Assembly: GCF_001039355.2 (NCBI RefSeq)
Contig: NW_019775391.1
Coordinates: 1,012,169 to 1,076,168 of the forward strand
Direction of reading: 5' to 3'
Origin: Lingula anatina
Taxonomy: Eukaryota; Brachiopoda; Lingulata; Lingulida; Lingulidae
Length of the DNA stretch: 64,000 nucleotides
The position numbers and the translations under genes are program-made. Below, piece after piece: positions 56,502 to 64,000 of this stretch. The number at the start of each line of letters is the position of its first letter. Position 1 is the first letter of the stretch. The notes beneath the pieces are model-generated. The model searched no databases. It was not told the origin of the DNA and was given only the letters and a program-made list of their open reading frames with translations.

Positions 56502-58796
56502 TTGGTTCTAGCTCAGAATCAGGCTGGTAAAAATAAAGTTTTATTTTCGGCTAATTAGCCAGTTATGTCATAGCACAAGCACCTGTGAAGAGAAGGGTAG
56601 AGAAGATAAACCAGCCATTCGCCCCTTGTCTGTTTATCATGTCTAACCAGCCCCATGTTTTGTGTACAGAGTTCACTTAATGGTGATATTGATGTCCTTG
56701 TCTGCTTAGTGTCAGGCTAAACGCTAATGCAGCCTGCAGGTATTGATACAACTTGTTTTTATTGGAGTACATCAGATATGGCCGTTTAAAAGCAAATAAA
56801 GAAGTGCCAGATATAGGGGCTGCTAATAAAAAAGTGTTCCCACTTTCTGGTCTTTACTGCAAACAAAAATAGATCTGTGCTATAGATATATAGAGTGACT
56901 ACTCAACAGGGGCTCTGGGTATATTTGACTCTCTCACTATTTATAAACCATCCCATAACAAGTGGACGGTTGCCATTTGTAGCGAACAAATTTATGTTGG
57001 GTAGAAATGGGCAAACACTTTTGCAGACATGGTATATCTGGAACTTCTCAGTTTGGAGATGTTGTATAGAAAAGAATGGGTGAGATTTTTTGATGCATGT
57101 TTTTCAGTAATAAGATCTTTGATTGAACCTATCAGTCATTAGAGTTCAATTATTTCAGACCCCCCCCCCCACTTACTCTAGAAATAGTGATAAAGAGGCA
57201 TTTAGTGCACTAAACAAAATAAAAATCATTGTTTCCAGTGATGCGCACATTGATGTCATATTGTGATGCTGTTGCCATTTCCACTCAGAATAAAAAAAAA
57301 GCTTTTCATTATTGTTGCTCGGCAGCACACATTGGCTTGATTGGAAAGTCACAATAACATTTCATTCTTGTACATCTTTCCTAGCCAGGATACTCATTGA
57401 TTTGACTAGGGATGAAAATACCGCGCCATCAGTTAGCATGTGATGGAGAGGAATAATAAAAACAACCTTTTTCAATTCAAATTCGATGGTAAATTGGTAA
57501 TTTCCATTCAGATTCTAATATCTGCCAGGGCTGGAAATCTGTCAGAGTTGATTTGTCCATCTATTCATAAGCCGCGGTTAGAATCAGATCCCATTCTAGT
57601 AATCAAGATTGAATATCATGTCTCTGAAGATTCCGGGGGCAGATATGATATCAGAGACAGATCTTTTCATTTTTTTCCGAGGCATATTTTTTCAGGAAAT
57701 TTGATACTGGGGTCTGTTCCTGGGAGATGGGTATGTTCAATAAGTGGCTCTTTGTCTGCTGTTATTTTCTCATCTTGGAATAAAGAATATTTTATTGAGT
57801 TGTAGATTCTACATAAATTAAAAAAGACTATAAGACAAAAAATTAGGGTATTTTGTGTCAAAAGTATGAAAGAAACCGCAAATGCATCAATATTAAAGAG
57901 CTGCCCTCTGGTGGATTTTGTTACCTGGAAGCAATCGCTTATCTTATGCCAGTTGTTTTTTCCCCACATTTTTATCATGGTAAGATGTTGATACGGGTTA
58001 AGAGGTGGCAGCATACCATCATGTCAGAGAAATTGAGACAATTAGGTTATTATAAATGGAAAAAAACTTGAGCGCTCAAAATTATGTTACCCCATATATG
58101 CACCAATGCATATTGACGTAAAAAAAGTTTATAAGAAAATATCTGTTTACGGAAATGAGTCAACCAGATGCAATGTTTAGGTGACCTTGGTATTTATGAA
58201 AGAGATTTTACAAGATTGTGAAGGTTTACTTTTACGTAATGGTGTTACATCTATTTGTTTAGAAAATCACCTCAACGATACAGGTAGCTGAATTGAAGTG
58301 ATGATTCACATACCTTCCTTAGTGTCTCAAGATGTCTGAAGATAGAGCAGGGAATTTTGATGATTAGAATTCGGTATTTTTTCTCTCGCATGACATTTAT
58401 CTGTCATGTAAATATTGAGTGTAAGGATGGGTTTGTTATTGCTAAACACTAAGATTTTAAATTCCAGAGCAGGTTGTAATCTGGCTATCAGATGACATTG
58501 TTTAGACCACTATCATTCTCAGTTCATCCCCTTGTGAACACGGCCACCATGGCTGATTTGGGCTAGGAGGTCCTGAAATATATAAACAACAATTTTTGAT
58601 GAATGGGCCACAAATTATATTTTCTGACATTAATCTGCCAAGTAAATATCAAGTTTAATAGAGTGGCTTACTTCTCACCTGCCATTTAATTGTTACATAG
58701 CTCTAAATGGGTTTTAAAAAAATTTGTCCTGGGGTTAAAACATGTCAGCCATTAAATGATGATGATGTGGGCACAGTATGATGGTGATAAGCATGG

Positions 58797-60451
58797 AGCA
58801 CTGAGTGTGAAGTGTCCTGGTAATCTTCAATAAAGAGGTGTCACAGATTACATCTTGTCCCGAGGGTGTCCTTCACATTCTGATAACTGTCTAGACAGTA
58901 GCCACTGGACCCAGAGGAACAAAGGCAGACGGTGTTTTCAGAAAGATCTCGCTTTTAGACGCAGCCTTGGTTCCTTGTCTTCTGGAATATCTTCATTTAG
59001 ACTTGAGATTGTGGGTATTATTAGTGTGGACACAGTAACAAAAAGCAAATATATTCAGAAAGGTCTTGGTTTCAGAAACTTACATATTAGTTTAGTTTTG
59101 AGGTTTTTATTAATAGAAGTTATTAGGGATCCATAATAACAAAGACTAAGAATGTTTTCAGAGAGATTTGGGTTCAGGAAATCTGTCATGTTGGTATTTA
59201 GATTACCATAATGGATTCAGAAGAACAATAGCAAAGAATGTTGTCAGAAAATGTTTGTTCCTGAAAAATCGACTTTGTATTGGGATAACTTTTTATTTGA
59301 CCCTTAATATTGAGATTATAATTATGGACAAAGAAAATGTTCTTGAAAAAAAAAGGGGGGGGTAGGGGGTGATTTAAGATTATTTTAGCATAGACTTCGT
59401 ATCGTCATGTTTACTAAAAGAATAGTAGATTGAATATTCTCAAGAAAATTCCCTGGGTTCAGGAAAAGTTCAGTTTAGTCCTCAGACTATTTTAATGATA
59501 GAAGCCCAGAAGGCCAAAGATGTGGTGTCCTTTCCACAAGATGTCTGTTTCTTCTCTGCTTCACTTTTACCCTGGGATTATTCTAATTATTTTTTCTTTG
59601 ATCTTATGTCTGATTGAAGGACAAGAACTCCGTGTGGATTGACATCAGATCCCAATATTGCACCAAACCAAGGGTCAAAAATCAATTTAAGTCAATCACT
59701 TAATTGCCACTCAAATGTATATGGGTCAATTATCTCAACTGTTCAGAGCTTTTGGAACGAAAGTTGAATATCGAGGAAATGCGATTGTTACTTAATTGTT
59801 AAGTGCCAACCTGAACCAAATTGAGTTGTAAGGAGTGATGGATGGATAGATGTAAGTTCTGTATGAGTAATCAAGCTAGTTCTAGTGTAAAATTATAGAT
59901 TTATGGGCTACTTCCAGCCAGCAATAATTTTGCCCTGGTTGCCATCAGTGAGATCACAGCATGAGGCTTTTCTTTCCGCTCTACTCGTAAAATCAAACAT
60001 TTCCATCTGAAATTGATTTTCTTTTTCTCCTTTTCAAGTCGTGTTATTCCGGGGCCGGGTGTCCTTTGTGTACCTGCACAAAGAGAGCCGGCACCACAAA
60101 AACATGACATTAGATTTCCATTCTTGAGTTTTCAGTTTCTTTTCCCCCAAAAACCACTGTATATTGCGGTAATACCATCTGGTTGACTCAGAGACAAAAT
60201 AATGATTTATGGTTTAAGATATTCAGACACCATCAGGTGAAGTGATTCCTGCATTAAAAAAGGAAAAAAAAGTCCTTTAATGGAAATATGCGTCATGGTG
60301 AATTAGTCTTTCTTCTGTTGGTCTCCGACCCAGGCACTTTTGAATCTCAATTAAAGAAAATCACGTCAGTTTACTGCTCAACTCATATGAAGTGGGGCTA
60401 TGAATCATGTCAAAATTTTCAGCTTCTTTCCATTTCTTTGTTATAATATGT
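58797..60451 (+). repeat. Duplicated block, copy D1 (TRIM9-type intron)
   Basis: Matches 62206-64000 at a starting offset of 3409 bp with few substitutions. D1 has 113 bp (about 59299-59411, including an A/G-rich run) that D2 lacks, and lacks the 247-bp element of D2: the empty site is TTA at 60303-60305. The match is cut only by the end of the window. Confidence 0.93.
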
Positions 60452-62203
60452 CCCAGTGCACCTGTTGGTATTACTTCTTATTTTACTGCTACACTTTTAT
60501 TTGGGTCAGGTGTTTTTAAAAGGACCTCTGATAAGAGAGCAACTTGAAAACATGACCTTTTCACGATAAAGAACTGAAAAATCACCATTCACCTGTCAAG
60601 TCTATCTGGTCGAGTCAACAGAGAGAGTAAACAGCGCTATCATGACAGCACATGGTCTATGGGGCCTGGCCAATGTTAGTGAAGATATGTGCAGATGGCT
60701 AGGAGAACGTGTACCTGGATGGCTCGGCAGCTAGCAGGTGGCAAACTTTTGAACAATAGGTGACATTTCAGCTCAATTTATTTTTCCAAACAGACAGCCA
60801 TGACATATGGCAGCCCAGACCATGTGACAATGCTAACAGGACCATGGAGCTCAATGTTTATTATTGGCCAATTGTAAAAATCTTGAACTTGTTATAAGTT
60901 CTGATCCTTATTGAAGTAACTTCTAAAGAAATAAAGTCATACAGATTTAGGCCTGTGCAAATAATGTTAAAGAAATCGTGACAGCTGGACTCGATAATCA
61001 CGGACACAGCTTACCTGCCCAATTCTTACCTGTTTAGAGGAGCACATTGTTTGCCTGATCAGATCTTTCAGTATTTAATTGAATTATCAGGGGTGGAGAA
61101 CCCTCTTCAGTAAATTGCCTGGTTCTTTCTGGTGCCAGGTAGTCTGCACCACTTAGCCAACACTAATCAGGTAGAATTAATTTGTAATTGAGACTTAATC
61201 ATCACGGCTGATGTAACTGTGCTGCCTGCTGCTCTACATCATGTGTGTTTATAACTGGGGATTGCTTACAGTGGATCGTTCTGTGTCTATTTATGAGTAA
61301 ATTTGAGTTGTGTTAATTTCATTGTGTCAGTTCAGATGACATAGGTGTTTCTGAAGTTGACGAAAGAAATATGGTGTTGTTATACATATACATAGTGAAG
61401 TGAAAAAGCAAAAGAATTGGGAGGTGTGGAGAAAGTTTAACTCTTAGTAAGACTTCTTAGCTTAGAGCATTCATGTTACGAAAGCACTGTAATTATAAAT
61501 GTAAACATGTCACCTTGCACATCTTTTGTTCTTTAAGATTCATCATTTTAAATGTTACTGAAAATGCATCCTTTTCTGAAAACGACTCACTAAAATTCAG
61601 AGTTTGAGGATCATCTGTTTCAAATATTGCCATCCAAATATTGTTTTGGGGAATGAGATTAATCAATTTTGTTCAAGTTTAGGAAGTAATCAAAGTAAGA
61701 GAGAAGATGGTTCTATAACCTGTAAGCGCCTTCTGGGAACCTTGGCTCTATAAATAAGTTCCAGAGAAGAAACATGGCTCATCAGCCTCTTTAAGTGCCA
61801 CTTGTTAAACCAAGTTTGTCTGAATCCACAGAGACCAGGGGTCAGAACATGGTCATTTGACTGGATAATGTTTGTCCAGTTGCCAAAAATGTCAGGTTGT
61901 TACAGGAAATACTTGTTCTACCTTTTAACCTGATTGATACTTTCCATGAGCTTTGTGTTCAGGGGAACTCGTTAAACTCATCCGCGGAGATGTGGTCAAG
62001 GGTTGGCTGTCTGCTGCCCAAGGCGGCAACTTTGATCTTTTATTGAAGTGAGAGGTGACTCTCAGAAACATGGGCTTTGCAAGTTAATAAGGGCACAAGT
62101 GAATTGGTGTTAAAATTTCATCTGTTGGCTGTCCTGTTAAAAATAAATGGAAACCTGTATTTTTACTGGGTAAAACCTTTAGAGTAAGTATCAGACTGTA
62201 ACA

Positions 62204-62204
62204 N
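62204..62204. other. Single N, probable contig join 3
   Basis: The undetermined base lies exactly where copy D2 begins: from 62206 the sequence aligns with 58797 onward. This is the mirror of the join at 13459, where copy A ends. Confidence 0.8.
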
Positions 62205-62205
62205 A

Positions 62206-64000
62206 AGCAGTGAGTGTGAAGTGTCCTGGTAATCTTCTATAAAGAGGTGTCACAGATTACATCTTGTCCCGAGGGTGTCCTTCACATTCTGATAACTGTC
62301 TAGACAGTAGCCACTGGACCCAGAGGAACAAAAGCAGACGGTGTTTTCAGAAAGATCTCGCTTTTAGTTGCAGCCTTGCATCTTTGTTTTCAGGAATATC
62401 TTTGTTTAGACTTGAGATTGTGGTTATTATTAGTGTGGACACAGTAAAACAAAAGGCAAATATATTCAGAAAGGTCTTGGTTTCAGAAACTGACATATTA
62501 GTTTAGTTTTGAGGTTTTTATTAATAGAAGTTATTAGGGATCCATAATAACAAAGACTAAGAATGTTTTCAGAGAGATTTGGGTTCAGGAAATCTGTCAT
62601 GTTGGTATTTAGATTACCATAATGGATTCAGAAGAACAATAGCAAAGAATGTTGTCAGAAAATGTTGGTTCCTGAAAAATCGACTTTGTACTAGGATAAC
62701 TTTTTATTTTACTAAAAGAATAGTAGATTGAATATTCTCAAGAAAATTCCCTGGGTTCAGGAAAAGTTCAGTTTAGTCCTCAGACTATTTTAATGATAGA
62801 AGCCCAGAAGGCCAAAGATGTGGTGTCCTTTCCACAAGATGTCTGTTTCTTCTCTGCTTCACTTTTACCCTGGGATTATTCTAATTATTTTTTCTTTGAT
62901 CTTATGTCTGATTGAAGGACAAGAACTCCGTGTGGATTGACATCAGATCCCAATATTGCACCAAACCAAGGGTCAAAAATCAATTTAAGTCAATCACTTA
63001 ATTGCCACTCAAACGTATATGGGTCAATTATCTCAACTGTTCAGAGCTTTTGGAACGAAAGTTGAATATCGAGGAAATGCGATTGTTACTTAATTGTTAA
63101 GTGCCAACCTGAACCAAATTGAGTTGTAAGGAGTGATGGATGGATAGATGTAAGTTCTGTATGAGTAATCAAGCTAGTTCTAGTGTAAAATTATAGATTT
63201 ATGGGCTACTTCCAGCCAGCAATAATTTTGCCCTGGTTGCCATCAGTGAGATCACAGCACGAGGCTTTTCTTTCCGCTCTACTCTTAAAATCAAACATTT
63301 CCATCTGAAATTGATTTTCTTTTTCTCCTTTTCAAGTCGTGTTATTCCGGGGCCGGGTGTCCTTTGTGTACCTGCACAAAGAGAGCCGGCACCACAAAAA
63401 CATGACATTAGATTTCCATTCTTGAGTTTTCAGTTTCTTTTCCCCCAAAAACCACTGTATATTGCGGTAATACCATCTGGTTGACTCAGAGACAAAATAA
63501 TGATTTATGGTTTAAGATATTCAGACACCATCAGGTGAAGTGATTCCTGCATTAAAAAAGGAAAAAAAAAGTCCTTTAATGGAAATATGCGTCATGGTGA
63601 ATTAGGCTTCGTTCACATGCAATGTCTATTTTCTAAATTCTATTTTCTATTTTCGGTATGTCTTATGATCACGGTCTGTGCACTGAATATCCCGCGGCGT
63701 AATTACTGGCAGCGCGAGCCAGTTACTATAAGTTACTATAAGTAACTGGCTCGCCGCTGCCGGCGGGATATTCAGTGCACAGACCGTGATCATAAGATAG
63801 CGCGAATAGAAAATAGAATTTAGAAAATAGACATTGCATGTGAACGAAGCCTTAGTCTTTCTTCTGTTGGTCTCCGACCCAGGCACTTTTGAATCTCAAT
63901 TAAAGAAAATCACGTCAGTTTACTGCTCAACTCGTATGAAGTGGGGCTATGAATCATGTCAAAATTTTCAGCTTCTTTCCATTTCTTTGTTATAATATGT
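62206..64000 (+). repeat. Duplicated block, copy D2, begins at an N and runs off the window
   Basis: Near-identical to D1 apart from the 113-bp deletion, the MITE at 63605-63851 and scattered substitutions. The same 69-codon minus-strand frame is present in both (59901-60110 and 63199-63408), but with so little divergence that is no evidence of selection. Confidence 0.93.
63605..63851. mobile_element. 247-bp palindromic MITE with TTA target-site duplication
   Basis: Present in D2, absent from D1. It begins GGCTTCGTTCACATGCAATG and ends with the complement, CATTGCATGTGAACGAAGCC; the arms pair over nearly their whole length, broken by small internal differences around the centre. It is flanked by TTA at 63602-63604 and 63852-63854, while D1 has one TTA at the empty site. 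A three-base TTA duplication and GGC...GTTCACA termini fit the PIF/Harbinger (Tourist-like) group. There is no coding capacity, so it would need a transposase supplied in trans. Confidence 0.93.

Larger units (their letters stand above)
48496..64000 (+). other. First intron of the TRIM9-type gene (over 15.5 kb)
   Basis: No further TRIM exon, no other gene and no large transposon remnant is visible on either strand apart from the items listed separately. The sequence is mostly complex and looks single-copy, with many TAATTA/TTAATTA cores (for example near 52685 and 53122-53165). It could contain regulatory elements, but sequence alone does not show that. Exons for the coiled coil, FN3 and SPRY domains must lie beyond 64000. 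Confidence 0.6.

Noticed and set aside
59901-63408. 69-codon minus-strand frame present in both D1 and D2
   Set aside because: D1 and D2 are near-identical throughout, so a shared frame carries no information about coding. No signal or domain is visible.

Overview
This is animal nuclear DNA: AT-rich, intron-rich, with canonical GT/AG splice sites and no operons. The gene set is bilaterian: a Miro GTPase, a mitochondrial ABC exporter, a BTB-kelch protein, BRF1, BTBD6, a Link-domain protein and a TRIM9-type ligase. An invertebrate, probably a lophotrochozoan such as a mollusc, is my best guess, but nothing in the window fixes the species. All exon borders below come from reading splice sites by eye and checking that the reading phase carries across every junction.

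Layout. 305-7203 (+) is the 3' part of a RHOT/Miro gene. 9232-19574 (+) is an ABCB10-type mitochondrial half-transporter whose exons 2-5 occur twice. 21700-23796 (-) is a BTB-BACK-kelch gene converging on it. 26388-38223 (+) is BRF1 (TFIIIB subunit) in 17 coding exons. A complete two-exon BTBD6-type gene (29803-32027, -) sits inside BRF1 intron 4. Then come two small secreted-protein genes on the minus strand: a 177-residue Link-domain protein (40784-42017) and a 97-residue, cysteine-rich protein (44043-45313). 47706-48495 (+) is the first exon of a TRIM9/TRIM67-type E3 ligase; the last 15.5 kb is its first intron, with no exon visible.

Mobile and repeated DNA. I see four short inverted-repeat elements, one 5'-truncated LINE fragment, a dispersed ~140-bp repeat in three copies, several minisatellites (159, 127 and 23 bp units) and microsatellites.

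Assembly. Three single N characters (2903, 13459, 62204) look like contig joins. At two of them the flanks are near-identical, and one copy runs up to the N (9983-13458 against 13720-16150; 58797-60451 against 62206-64000). The ABCB10 exon duplication cannot be spliced in frame, so I read both as unmerged haplotypes. They therefore record allelic differences: a LINE insertion, a 113-bp deletion and a 247-bp MITE insertion with a clean TTA target-site duplication.

The genes are mostly unrelated housekeeping genes, not a functional cluster. The BRF1/BTBD6 nesting and the linkage of ABCB10, BRF1, BTBD6 and TRIM9/67 are the strongest evolutionary signals; the cysteine-rich secreted protein is the best candidate for something undescribed.
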